A stretch of 64,000 bases of DNA from the NCBI GenBank assembly GCA_034669145.1, contig JAXDNY010000182.1, forward strand, positions 43,125 through 107,124. The letters run 5' to 3'. The notes below the pieces were generated by a model. The model saw only the letters and a list, made by a program, of their open reading frames with translations, was not told the DNA's origin and did no database searches. Positions 31,848 through 39,323 of the stretch are shown here, piece by piece. The position numbers and the translations under genes are program-made. Every line of letters starts with the position of its first letter. Position 1 is the first letter of the stretch. Source of the stretch: PALSA-894 sp034669145. Lineage in GTDB: Bacteria; Pseudomonadota; Alphaproteobacteria; Rhizobiales; Xanthobacteraceae.

Positions 31848-32305
31848 GCGAATGCTCCCGGATGACGCCGCAAGATCATCTGCGGACAGACCAGCGTCAT
31901 CACGCACTCGCCGCGATCGTTGAACACCTCCCACAGGAACTTGACGAAGCCGCGATCCTGCTTGCTCTGCGAGGCGCGCGCGTCCAGCACGCTGCCCCGC
32001 ACCGTCAGGCTGTCGCCCGGACGCACGGGCTTGAGCCACTTCACCTCATCGATGCCGGGCGCGCCCATCGAGGCGGTGTCGAGCAGCAATCCATCCGCGA
32101 TCAACTTCATCATGATGCAGCAGGAGTGCCACCCCGAGGCCGCGAGCCCGCCCAGCATGGTCTGGCGCGCCGCCTCCGCGTCGAGATGCATCGGCTGCGG
32201 GTCGTATTGCGCCGCAAAGCCGATGATCTCCTCGCGTGTGACGCCGCGCGGCCCATATTCGGCCGTCCACTCGACAGAGAAATCCTCGAAATAATACTTC
32301 GGCAC
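31844..32305 (-). CDS. MaoC-family hot-dog dehydratase (1)
   Basis: A 153-aa hot-dog-fold protein, first gene of the operon. The active-site motif YDPQPMHLDAEAARQTMLGG is followed by LAASGWHSCCIMMKL and VKWLKPVRPGDSLTVRG. Like the next gene it carries the full D...H pair, so both could be active or form a heterodimer, as paired MaoC proteins sometimes do. Start 32305 (MPKYYFEDFSVEW) has no strong ribosome site. Regulation is not visible. Confidence 0.88.
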   Translation of the reverse strand: MPKYYFEDFSVEWTAEYGPRGVTREEIIGFAAQYDPQPMHLDAEAARQTMLGGLAASGWHSCCIMMKLIADGLLLDTASMGAPGIDEVKWLKPVRPGDSLTVRGSVLDARASQSKQDRGFVKFLWEVFNDRGECVMTLVCPQMILRRHPGAFA

Positions 32306-32449
32306 GGCGCTGACCCTCGAAACGACGCCTGTTCCCTAGACGGTGGAGCTTGCGGGCGTCAATGCGATGCGCTGCAACGCTGCATTGACAAGGCATATGC
32401 CGCGTGCAGTCTCGGCGCACCGGACGGCCCGACTCACAAGGAGAAGCTG

Positions 32450-32740
32450 ATGTTCTATATCGGCGACCTGTTCCAGTGGGAGCGGTTCATCACGCCCTCC
32501 ATCATCAAGCTGTTCTATTGGCTGGTGGTCGTGATCGTGATCCTCGCCGGCCTGTCGGGGCTGGTGACCGCGCTCGGCACGCTCGCGTTCAACCCGATCG
32601 CCGGCGCGTTCACGGCGATCGCCAGCTTCGCCGGAATGCTGGTCGGCATTTTGGCCGCGCGCATCGCCGCGGAGTTCGTTCTGATGGTGTTCCGCATCAA
32701 CGAGCACTTGGCGGCGATCCGTAACCGCGGCGGGATGTAG
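32450..32740 (+). CDS. DUF4282 small membrane protein
   Basis: A 96-aa protein with two membrane helices (SIIKLFYWLVVVIVILAGLS and AGAFTAIASFAGMLVGILAA) and the family N-terminus GDLFQWERFITPS. It ends in a basic tail NEHLAAIRNRGGM. CAAGGAGAAGCTG before ATG 32450 is a good ribosome site. DUF4282 proteins are uncharacterised. The M20 peptidase gene begins 13 nt after the stop, so the two may be co-transcribed. Confidence 0.85.
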   Translation: MFYIGDLFQWERFITPSIIKLFYWLVVVIVILAGLSGLVTALGTLAFNPIAGAFTAIASFAGMLVGILAARIAAEFVLMVFRINEHLAAIRNRGGM

Positions 32741-32752
32741 TCCCGGCAGGCA

Positions 32753-34228
32753 ATGTGGCGGCTCCTGAAATACGCCGCGCTTCTCGTTGTGCTGATCCTT
32801 GTTGTTGTCGCGACCGCCGTCGGGCTCAACACCGCGCTGATCGGTTCGCGCCAGATCGCGGTTCTGGCGGTTACCCCTGAGCCGGTCGACGAACAAAACG
32901 CGGCGCAGCGTCTCGCCGCTGCCGTGCGCTTCCAGACGATCGCGAACTTCCTCGCGCCGGACCAGAACGCCGATCAGTTCACGGCGCTCCATGCCCATCT
33001 CGAACGGAGTTTTCCGAATGCGCATCGCACGCTCAAGCGCGAGGCCGTCGGGAGCTACAGCCTGCTCTACACCTGGGAGGGGAGCGACCCATCGGCCGCG
33101 CCGATCCTGCTGCTGGCCCACCAGGACGTCGTGCCGGTTGCGCCGGGGACCGAGGGGGATTGGGAAGCCCCGCCGTTCGACGGCCTGATCCGCGACGGTT
33201 TCGTCTGGGGCCGCGGCGCCTGGGACAACAAGGGCAACCTCTATTCCATCATGGAGGCGGTCGAGGCGCTCGCCGCGCAGGGCTTGCGGCCGCGCCGCAC
33301 GATCTATCTTGCCTTCGGGCACGACGAGGAAGTGTCCGGCCGGCGCGGCGCCAAGGCCATCGCCGAGCTGCTCGCCGCGCGCAATGTGCGGCTCGCTTTC
33401 GTGCTCGACGAAGGCCTGCTCGTGATGGAGAGAGCCCTTCCGGGCCTCGAGAAGCCTGCCGCGCTGATCGGTGTCGCCGAGAAGGGCTACGTGACGCTGC
33501 TCCTCCAACTCTCCACGACGCCCGGCCACTCTTCGATGCCGCCACGCCGCAGCGCGATCGGCATGATGAGCGCGGCGCTGGCGCGCCTGGAGGACCGGAG
33601 CTTCCCGCCCGCGCTCCGCGGCGTCGCGCGCGACATGTTCGAGACGCTCGCGCCCGAGATGCAGGGCATCAACCGGGTGCTGTTCTCGAATCTCTGGCTG
33701 TTCCGCCCGCTCGTCCAGCGCGAGCTTGCAAGGAGCGCCAGCAGCGACGCGATGCTGCGGACCACGACCGCGCTCACCATCGTCAGCGCCGGCAACAAGG
33801 ACAACGTCCTGCCGGGACGCGCCGAGGCGACGGTCAATTTCCGCCTGCTGCCCGGCGACACGCAGGCGAGCGTCATCGCGCACACGCGCGGGGCAATCGA
33901 CGACGGTGGCATTACGATCAAGCCGGATTCGTTCAACAGCGAGCCGTCGCCGGTCACGCCGATGCAGAGCGAAGGCTACGCCATGCTCGCGCGCACCATC
34001 CGCGAGGTCTTTCCCGAGACGGTCGTTGCGCCGGGACTGATGATTGCCGCAACCGACTCGCGCCACTTCATCGGCATTGCGGACAACATCTTCCGTTTCT
34101 CGCCGGTGCGCGCGACGCCGCAGGACCTCACACGCTTTCACGGCACCAATGAGCGCATCGCGATCGAGAACTATGCCGAGATGATCCGCTTCTACCGGCG
34201 GCTGATCCGCAATGCGGCGGGGCTGTGA
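32753..34228 (+). CDS. M20-family metallopeptidase, membrane-anchored
   Basis: A 491-aa di-zinc peptidase of the M20 (carboxypeptidase S / PM20D1-like) group, which hydrolyses peptide or N-acyl-amino-acid bonds. An N-terminal hydrophobic segment (LLKYAALLVVLILVVVATAV) should anchor it in the membrane with the enzyme outside. The metal and catalytic motifs are LLLAHQDVVPV, WGRGAWDNKG and FGHDEEVSG. A dimerisation lid contains the TTPGHSSMPP His. A final ligand His is in ATDSRHFIGI. All ligands appear present. Confidence 0.92.
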   Translation: MWRLLKYAALLVVLILVVVATAVGLNTALIGSRQIAVLAVTPEPVDEQNAAQRLAAAVRFQTIANFLAPDQNADQFTALHAHLERSFPNAHRTLKREAVGSYSLLYTWEGSDPSAAPILLLAHQDVVPVAPGTEGDWEAPPFDGLIRDGFVWGRGAWDNKGNLYSIMEAVEALAAQGLRPRRTIYLAFGHDEEVSGRRGAKAIAELLAARNVRLAFVLDEGLLVMERALPGLEKPAALIGVAEKGYVTLLLQLSTTPGHSSMPPRRSAIGMMSAALARLEDRSFPPALRGVARDMFETLAPEMQGINRVLFSNLWLFRPLVQRELARSASSDAMLRTTTALTIVSAGNKDNVLPGRAEATVNFRLLPGDTQASVIAHTRGAIDDGGITIKPDSFNSEPSPVTPMQSEGYAMLARTIREVFPETVVAPGLMIAATDSRHFIGIADNIFRFSPVRATPQDLTRFHGTNERIAIENYAEMIRFYRRLIRNAAGL

Positions 34229-34245
34229 GCCGGAGGCGGCGCGCG

Positions 34246-34286
34246 CCTACGTCGCAAGCCGGAAACGCACCACGTCGCCGTCGCCG
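34246..34286 (+). repeat. Copy A of the ychF 3'-end sequence
   Basis: From CCTACGTCGCAA on, 35 of 41 positions match the last 41 nt of ychF (38226-38266) in the same orientation. Read on the minus strand it still encodes GDGDVVRFRLAT and a stop, as in YchF (DGDVMHFRFAT). It directly abuts a REP palindrome. Confidence 0.75.
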
Positions 34287-34287
34287 G

Positions 34288-34317
34288 TAGCCCGGATTGA
34301 GCGAAGCAAAATCCGGG
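34288..34317 (+). repeat. REP palindrome a
   Basis: TAGCCCGGATTGAGCG then AAGCAAAATCCGGG; stem CCCGGATT/AATCCGGG. Same family as the palindromes flanking the RAYT gene. Confidence 0.8.
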
Positions 34318-34358
34318 ACCGGGCGACAACATAGGTCTCCGACTTTCGCTCTGATGGC

Positions 34359-34835
34359 TCAATGGGAGCCCCGCGCCTCCATCACGTCGACTGTCTTGAG
34401 CTTCCGGCGGGCCAGGCCTTCACCGATCATCAGTTGCCAGCGTGCAAACCCTGCGGATTCGTTCTCATGACAAGGTGGCAGCCCGGCTACCAAGGGGACA
34501 AAAATAGAACGAGCTCCCGGCCGATCCTGCGTCGCTATAAATAGCTGCGTTTGCTTCCGTATGAGCGTGCCTGGAGGCCTGCCGTTCGCTGGGTCGATCA
34601 CACTGGTTTCATCAATCTCCAACGAAACATTCGGCACGAGAATGCCAGCCCAATTTGTATTGCCTGTTGAATGAAGGGATGCGAAGCGAAATTCGCCATC
34701 CAAAACAACAGCAGTCGCTATTTCAGTGGCTGCGGTGATGAGCATCGTCGTTTCGTACTTCGAGCGGGGAAGCACCAGGGTCATCCCGTCAGCGATGCTA
34801 ATGGGTCCTACGGTGAATTCGTGCGGCGTGAGCAT
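34359..34835 (-). CDS. Unknown protein, partner of the TIR-domain gene
   Basis: A 158-aa soluble protein with no recognised domain. It is beta-rich in feel (ITAATEIATAVVLDGEFRFA, WAGILVPNVSLEIDETSV, TLIRKQTQLFIATQDRP) and ends with a basic helix (EGLARRKLKTVDVMEARG). It begins 12 nt after the TIR gene stop, so the two are almost certainly one operon. GGAAAAC lies just upstream of ATG 34835. Base use is less G+C-rich than flanking housekeeping genes. It might be a sensor, inhibitor or cofactor of the TIR protein, which is inference. Confidence 0.75.
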   Translation of the reverse strand: MLTPHEFTVGPISIADGMTLVLPRSKYETTMLITAATEIATAVVLDGEFRFASLHSTGNTNWAGILVPNVSLEIDETSVIDPANGRPPGTLIRKQTQLFIATQDRPGARSIFVPLVAGLPPCHENESAGFARWQLMIGEGLARRKLKTVDVMEARGSH

Positions 34836-34847
34836 GCGTTTTCCTTT

Positions 34848-35813
34848 TCAGCGATATTGCAACGCTTCGATGAACATCGACCAATACAGCTCCGACGCAC
34901 CTTCCTGCGAAAGCTTACTATCTTGGCTCTGGCGCCTCATCGACATCCCAAAACTTCGCAAGTACATGGACTGATCGTCCACCTCGACGGTGAGCATCTC
35001 GTTGTACGAATTACTTTCTGTCGTCTCTTGCGCAAGATAGCCGATTCCGTTTCCGATGAGCCCACCACCCATGAACACAGTACAGCGCGAAGTCGCCCTG
35101 CCGTTCTTGTAGACCACCGCGGTGAAGCGGTTGGCATCGACCCGCCGGAAGCTGGTTTCAACGCCCTTATTGCGTTGCTCCAACTCGTGCAGGGAGCTCT
35201 CGAAAAAGCGGGACATGTAGTCGAAGCTTTCGACCTTGAAAGCGTCGCGCTCGCGCTCGCTGAATTGCTTAGCCAAGCCGAGATTGCTTGAGCGCGGCCC
35301 CATACTACGGGGCGCAATTGCGACACTTGCGACAACCTTTCCTCGGGCCTTTGCGGGCTCCTTGGCGACGGTCGCGTCAAGTCGCTGAGCGGCATTTCGG
35401 ACGGCCTTGGCAACTTCAAGCAGGGCTTGATCGCGGTCCGCGAACTGGGTGACAGGCTTCCCATCAGGGGGCGATGCGTTCAGTTTGCCGAAAGGCGCTC
35501 CATGCCAATCGCATGCCCGGAGAATGACCGGAATAACGATGGCCTCGCCAGCATCGTGTCGTGCCATCGCGCGCATCATTTCTTTTTCGTAGCAATAGTC
35601 GGAGTCGAGAAAATCGGCACTGACGAGAAGGAGGATGATGTCGTCGGTCTCGATATGACCGTCGATCTCTCGCGCAAAGTCTTGGCCCGCACCAATGCGA
35701 CGATCGTGCCAAGTCGCGATAACGCCCTGCCGTTTGAGCAACGACAGTTGCTTCTCAAGCTGGTCACGCAGAGCTTCGTCCGCGTGTGAATAAGAAAAGA
35801 ACACGTCAGGCAA
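34848..35813 (-). CDS. TIR-domain protein with a novel C-terminal domain
   Basis: A 321-aa protein. Residues 1-125 are a bacterial TIR domain: VFFSYSHADEALRDQLEKQL, then ATWHDRRIGAGQDFAREIDG, ILLLVSADFLDSDYCYEKEM and PVILRACDWHG. Glu78 sits where the NAD-hydrolysing Glu lies in active TIRs. Residues 150-321 match nothing I recognise (SFDYMSRFFESSLHELEQRN, TVFMGGGLIGNGIGYLA). The start is TTG 35813 with CGGAG seven bases before. TIR proteins act in anti-phage defence or immunity by depleting NAD; here the role is inferred. Operon with the gene at 34359. Confidence 0.85.
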   Translation of the reverse strand: MPDVFFSYSHADEALRDQLEKQLSLLKRQGVIATWHDRRIGAGQDFAREIDGHIETDDIILLLVSADFLDSDYCYEKEMMRAMARHDAGEAIVIPVILRACDWHGAPFGKLNASPPDGKPVTQFADRDQALLEVAKAVRNAAQRLDATVAKEPAKARGKVVASVAIAPRSMGPRSSNLGLAKQFSERERDAFKVESFDYMSRFFESSLHELEQRNKGVETSFRRVDANRFTAVVYKNGRATSRCTVFMGGGLIGNGIGYLAQETTESNSYNEMLTVEVDDQSMYLRSFGMSMRRQSQDSKLSQEGASELYWSMFIEALQYR

Positions 35814-35999
35814 ACAAGTGCTCCGATCTTGTCGTTGTCGGCTGCATCACGCCATATGGCAATGATCAGCGAACGAGTGTCTACATAGCCAACCAGGAAG
35901 ACGCGTCCGGTTGGACTCCAAGCAAGTAGCCTGCATTGGCGTCAACGAAATCCGAAACTCCACAACACACACCGCCGCTTTCGCTATGCCCAAGGTGCG

Positions 36000-36319
36000 C
36001 TACTTGCGCTCATTCTTGTTGCTTAGTAGGCCAGTCATGTCTTCTAACGCTTCGCGCTCGGCCTGCCGAACTCCAAACGTTATGCCGTTGTAGCAGCCAT
36101 CGGAGATGGCCGAACGTACCTGGTCGGCGGTTACTCCGAGGTCACGTGCAATTGTCGCGAGGTATATTGCTGGATCTCATCCGGATTATTTGCGGCAAGT
36201 TTATTGACATGGTCAGCAACTCGCTGCGCCATGGCATTGTGCTCTATTGCCTTCTTCCGAAGGCGTTCCTTCGAGCCACGGTATACTTTGAACTGCGGCG
36301 TGACGGCCAATCGCGACAT
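36000..36319 (-). pseudogene. Frameshifted small gene of unknown function
   Basis: One frame reads FKVYRGSKERLRKKAIEHNA and on to VNKLAANNPDEIQQY, then stops at 36131. The next frame continues without a break as YLATIARDLGVTADQVRSAI, SDGCYNGITFGVRQAEREAL and EDMTGLLSNKNERK, stopping at 36000. Joining them near 36165 gives one protein of about 108 aa that resembles a small helical DNA-binding-type protein. The second part has no start codon of its own. Start 36319 is uncertain. Confidence 0.6.
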
Positions 36320-36390
36320 TCGGCTACGGTACCACGATTCTTTGGTCTCTCGCTCTGGAGGCGAGCGTGCAGCACGCAACAGCGCATACC

Positions 36391-36468
36391 TTGGATTGAG
36401 CGTTAGCGAAATCCGAGGGCGGTGGCGCCATCAGAAACCCCGGCTTTCGCTCCGCTCAAGCCGGGCTA
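36391..36468. repeat. REP pair b/c downstream of the RAYT gene
   Basis: Imperfect stem CTTGGATT/AATCCGAG (36390-36417) in the direct orientation, then CCCGGCTT/AAGCCGGG (36439-36465) plus CTAC in the inverted orientation. Together they form a BIME-like pair ending 5 nt before the transposase stop codon at 36473. Confidence 0.75.
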
Positions 36469-36472
36469 CTGG

Positions 36473-37003
36473 TTACGGTTCGCCAAAATTCCCGCGATCT
36501 TGACCGAAATCGCCCGCCCAATCCTCCGGTAACACCCCGCGCCGTACATATTGGTGAAACGACGAATGCGGCCAATCACGTACGCGCGTGACGAGGCCGT
36601 GCTTGACCGGATTGAAATGGATGTAGTCGACGTGACGCTCGAAATCTGTTTCATCGCGAATGGTGTGTTCCCAGAAGCGGCGCTGCCACAGCGCATGTTC
36701 TCCATTCGAGTGGCGTGGGATGCGCACGCCCGTCCGTGCGACAGCGGTCGTGAATCGGCGCTTAATCAGACTCAACCGATTTGAGAAATCGGCATCGCCC
36801 GCTGGTAAGGTCATGACAATGTGCAGGTGATCCGGCAGCACCACGACCGCGTCGATGGTGAACGGGTGCGCGTCCCGCGTTATCCGAACCGCAGCGCGCA
36901 GCGCATCGACGTTGTCGACCAGCGCGCCCGACCGCCGATCGACGAGCGTCGCCGTGAAGAAATACGTTCCGCCCGCGACGAAATTCCTCCGATATCGGAC
37001 CAT
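36473..37003 (-). CDS. REP-associated tyrosine transposase (RAYT)
   Basis: A 176-aa Y1-transposase-like nuclease related to IS200/IS605 TnpA, believed to excise or spread REP palindromes as single-stranded DNA. The HUH motif is H59-L-H61 in LPDHLHIVMTLP. The catalytic tyrosine is probably Y127 in ERHVDYIHFNPVKHGLV. The N-terminus MVRYRRNFVAGGTYFFTATL is characteristic of RAYT. REP palindromes lie at both ends of the gene, as expected. All motifs are intact. Confidence 0.92.
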   Translation of the reverse strand: MVRYRRNFVAGGTYFFTATLVDRRSGALVDNVDALRAAVRITRDAHPFTIDAVVVLPDHLHIVMTLPAGDADFSNRLSLIKRRFTTAVARTGVRIPRHSNGEHALWQRRFWEHTIRDETDFERHVDYIHFNPVKHGLVTRVRDWPHSSFHQYVRRGVLPEDWAGDFGQDRGNFGEP

Positions 37004-37016
37004 GCTGCAAGGATAT

Positions 37017-37047
37017 CCCGGATTTCGCTGCGCTCAATCCGGGTTAC
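37017..37047 (-). repeat. REP palindrome d upstream of the RAYT gene
   Basis: CCCGGATTTCGCTGCGC then TCAATCCGGGTTAC; inverted orientation relative to palindrome a. It begins 14 nt before the RAYT start codon. Confidence 0.82.
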
Positions 37048-37048
37048 A

Positions 37049-37086
37049 CCTACGTCGCAAACCCTGAAATGCATCACGCCGCCGCC
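37049..37086 (+). repeat. Copy B of the ychF 3'-end sequence
   Basis: CCTACGTCGCAAACCCTGAA then ATGCATCACGCCGCCGCC. It matches the ychF tail apart from one inserted base and a few substitutions, in the same orientation. It abuts REP palindrome d and sits between the RAYT and the methyltransferase gene. Confidence 0.75.
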
Positions 37087-37094
37087 AACCGCCC

Positions 37095-37775
37095 TTACTC
37101 CGCGCAGCGCACCGAGAATTCCAGCCCGCCATCGAACGGCAGCGTCATCGTGCGAAACCCGTTCGCAGGATCGTTGAGGAAGGCGAAGTAGTCCGCATAT
37201 TCGGCGCGGTAGCGATCGGTGTTGTCGCAGATCACAATGGCGCCGGGCTTGAGGTGCGGAGCCACGAGTTGAAGGGCCGGCCGCGCCATCGCGATCCAGA
37301 TGTCCACCAGCATGAAATCGACCGGCCCGTCGATCTGCTTGAGCGTTTCGCGCAGATCGCCCTCGCGCAGCTCGACGAAGCGATCCAAGCCCGCCTGCGC
37401 GAAATTTGCCCGCGCGGCAGACGCTTTCGCGGGCTCGTATTCGGTGCCGATGACCACGCCGTGGCCACCGCCGGCGCGGACATTGTCGCGCACGGCAGCG
37501 GCCAGATAGAGCGTTGAAACTCCATACGACGTGCCGACCTCGACGACCCGGCGGGCATCGTTCGCGCGGCAGAGCTGATAGCAGAATTCCGCCTTGCCGC
37601 GATCGAGCGCGACCAGCTTGTCGCTGCGAAAGGTCTTGATCGCCTGCTCGTCGGAGCGGTCGGCGCCCTTGGCGCGCTGGGCCTGGAAGCTTTCCAACTC
37701 CTCCACCTGCGCGTCGCTTCTGGCGTGCAAGGTTGCGAGCAGCCGCTCCAGTTCTGGATCGCGAATGACGCTCAA
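37095..37775 (-). CDS. Class I SAM-dependent O-methyltransferase-like protein
   Basis: A 226-aa methyltransferase (Methyltransf_24 / caffeoyl-CoA-OMT-like shape). SAM motif I is VVEVGTSYGVSTLYLA, motif II region VVIGTEYEPAKASAARANFA, and the acidic VDFMLVDIW follows. The substrate is unknown. The start is TTG 37775 with GGGAGGCGCTTC before it. The gene is flanked by ychF-tail copies B and, more weakly, D, so it may be an acquired cassette. Cytoplasmic. Confidence 0.85.
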   Translation of the reverse strand: MSVIRDPELERLLATLHARSDAQVEELESFQAQRAKGADRSDEQAIKTFRSDKLVALDRGKAEFCYQLCRANDARRVVEVGTSYGVSTLYLAAAVRDNVRAGGGHGVVIGTEYEPAKASAARANFAQAGLDRFVELREGDLRETLKQIDGPVDFMLVDIWIAMARPALQLVAPHLKPGAIVICDNTDRYRAEYADYFAFLNDPANGFRTMTLPFDGGLEFSVRCAE

Positions 37776-37785
37776 GAAGCGCCTC

Positions 37786-37807
37786 CCTGCGTGGCAAACC
37801 GGAAGCG
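37786..37807 (+). repeat. Weak copy D of the ychF 3'-end sequence
   Basis: CCTGCGTGGCAAACCGGAAG matches copy A at about 18 of 22 positions and still encodes FRFAT on the minus strand. It overlaps the ribosome site of the methyltransferase gene. Could be chance, hence the low confidence. Confidence 0.4.
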
Positions 37808-37884
37808 TGTCATCGGATTGCTAAGTTGACTTTGGTTGTAAATTATGAGTTATGACATCACCAGTTTAACAAGTGGAGGCTGTA

Positions 37885-38205
37885 ATGAGCACCGAAAAGG
37901 TATACGAGGTGACTTCAGTGGACCTTCGCATCAGCAAATCCAAACCGCCTGTCGTGCAAGTCAAGGCATCAGGCACAGTTCGAACCGGAGGATGGAAGAA
38001 CGGGCGATTGGATGTGGTCGTCTACGTCATGCCCCCCACAGATGGGATTCAGGATCTGACATTTGTCGCAGATAAGCCAAGTGGAATTGTTCCCGAGGTC
38101 ATCACGCCCATTCAAAGCCAAGAATTAGACCTCGGAAAAGTGCCTGACTGGATGCGGGGCGTTCGAGTCATCGCAGAAACAAACAAAGTCGAAGAAATGT
38201 TTTAA
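37885..38205 (+). CDS. Small unknown protein
   Basis: A 106-aa soluble protein with a beta-rich pattern (VYEVTSVDLRISKSKPPVVQ, GRLDVVVYVMPPTDGIQDL, DWMRGVRVIAETNKVEEMF). No recognised domain. GTGGAGGCTGTA upstream of ATG 37885 is a good ribosome site. Codon use is markedly less G+C-rich than ychF, so it is probably acquired. It lies between the tail copies D and C and converges with ychF, with a small inverted repeat between the two stops (TAGGCTA...TAGCCTA, 38206-38228). Confidence 0.7.
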   Translation: MSTEKVYEVTSVDLRISKSKPPVVQVKASGTVRTGGWKNGRLDVVVYVMPPTDGIQDLTFVADKPSGIVPEVITPIQSQELDLGKVPDWMRGVRVIAETNKVEEMF

Positions 38206-38225
38206 TAGGCTACGTTTTCGATAGC

Positions 38226-39323
38226 CTACGTCGCAAACCTAAAATGCATCACGTCGCCGTCGGCGACCTCGTACTCCTTGCCTTCCAGCCGCAGCTTGCC
38301 GATGTCGCGCGCGCCCGCTTCGCCGCCGCCCTTGACGTAGTCCTCGAACGCGATCGTCTCGGCGCGGATGAAGCCACGCTCGAAGTCCGTGTGGATCGCG
38401 CCCGCGGCTTGCGGCGCGCGCGAGCCCTTGGTCACGGTCCAGGCGCGCGCCTCCTTCGGACCCGCGGTGAAGAACGTCACGAGGTGCAGCAGCCCGTAGC
38501 CGACGCGGATCAGGCGATCGAGGCCGGGCTCCTTCAGGCCGATCTCGGTGAGAAACATCTCGCGCTCCTCGCGCGGCAGCACCGCGATCTCGGCCTCGAT
38601 CTTCGCCGAGATGACGACGGAGGCCGCGCCTTCTTCCGCCGCGCGCTTTTCCACCGCGCGCGAATAGTCGTTGCCGGTCGCGGCCGACGCCTCGTCGACG
38701 TTGCACACGTACAGCACGGGCATCGAGGTGAGCAGCCCGAGCGAATGAAACAGCTTCTCCTCCTCGGGCTTGCGTTCGACCAGGCGGGCCGGCTTGCCGT
38801 CGCGCAACAGCGCGAGCGCGCGGTTGACGAGATCGAGCGTTTCCTTCGCCTCCTTGTCCTGGCCGCGCACCAGCTTCTCAAGCGAGATGATGCGCCGCTC
38901 CAGGCTTTCGAGATCGGCGAGCATCAGTTCGGTCTCGATCGTCTCGATGTCGGCGACCGGATCGATCTTGTTCGCCACGTGTGTCACATCGCCATCATCG
39001 AAGCAGCGCACCACGTGCGCGATCGCGTCAACCTCGCGGATGTTGCCGAGGAACTGGTTGCCGAGCCCCTCCCCCTTCGAGGCGCCTTTCACCAGCCCTG
39101 CGATGTCCACGAACGTCAGGCGCGTCGGGATGATCTCGGCCGACTTCGCGAGCTTCGCCAGCACGTCGAGCCGCGGATCCGGCACCGCGACCTCGCCGAC
39201 ATTCGGCTCGATGGTGCAGAAGGGATAGTTCGCCGCCTGCGCGGCCGCCGTCTCGGTCAGCGCATTGAAGAGCGTCGACTTGCCGACATTCGGCAGCCCG
39301 ACGATGCCGCACTTGAAGCCCAT
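38226..39323 (-). CDS. ychF: Obg-like ATPase YchF
   Basis: A 365-aa ribosome-associated P-loop ATPase of the YchF/OLA1 family. G1 is GLPNVGKSTLFNAL, G3 DIAGLVKGASKGEGLGNQFL, and the G4 position reads NVDEAS as in ATP-preferring YchF. The C-terminal TGS domain ends DGDVMHFRFAT. The ATG at 39323 overlaps the last base of the pth stop codon, so it is coupled to pth. The last 41 nt recur in the neighbouring accessory block. Confidence 0.97.
   Translation of the reverse strand: MGFKCGIVGLPNVGKSTLFNALTETAAAQAANYPFCTIEPNVGEVAVPDPRLDVLAKLAKSAEIIPTRLTFVDIAGLVKGASKGEGLGNQFLGNIREVDAIAHVVRCFDDGDVTHVANKIDPVADIETIETELMLADLESLERRIISLEKLVRGQDKEAKETLDLVNRALALLRDGKPARLVERKPEEEKLFHSLGLLTSMPVLYVCNVDEASAATGNDYSRAVEKRAAEEGAASVVISAKIEAEIAVLPREEREMFLTEIGLKEPGLDRLIRVGYGLLHLVTFFTAGPKEARAWTVTKGSRAPQAAGAIHTDFERGFIRAETIAFEDYVKGGGEAGARDIGKLRLEGKEYEVADGDVMHFRFAT

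Noticed and set aside
35814..35999. A short peptide-like frame upstream of the TIR gene (ends DASSWLAM)
   Set aside because: No start codon or ribosome site, and it overlaps the promoter region of the TIR operon; coding potential too weak to call.
38206..38228. Inverted repeat TAGGCTA...TAGCCTA between convergent stops
   Set aside because: Short, not G+C-rich and without a T-run, so not called a terminator; it overlaps the ychF stop codon.
34246..38266. An integrase or relaxase that would explain the block as a mobile element
   Set aside because: Every frame was inspected; only the RAYT transposase is present, so no integrase-driven element can be claimed.
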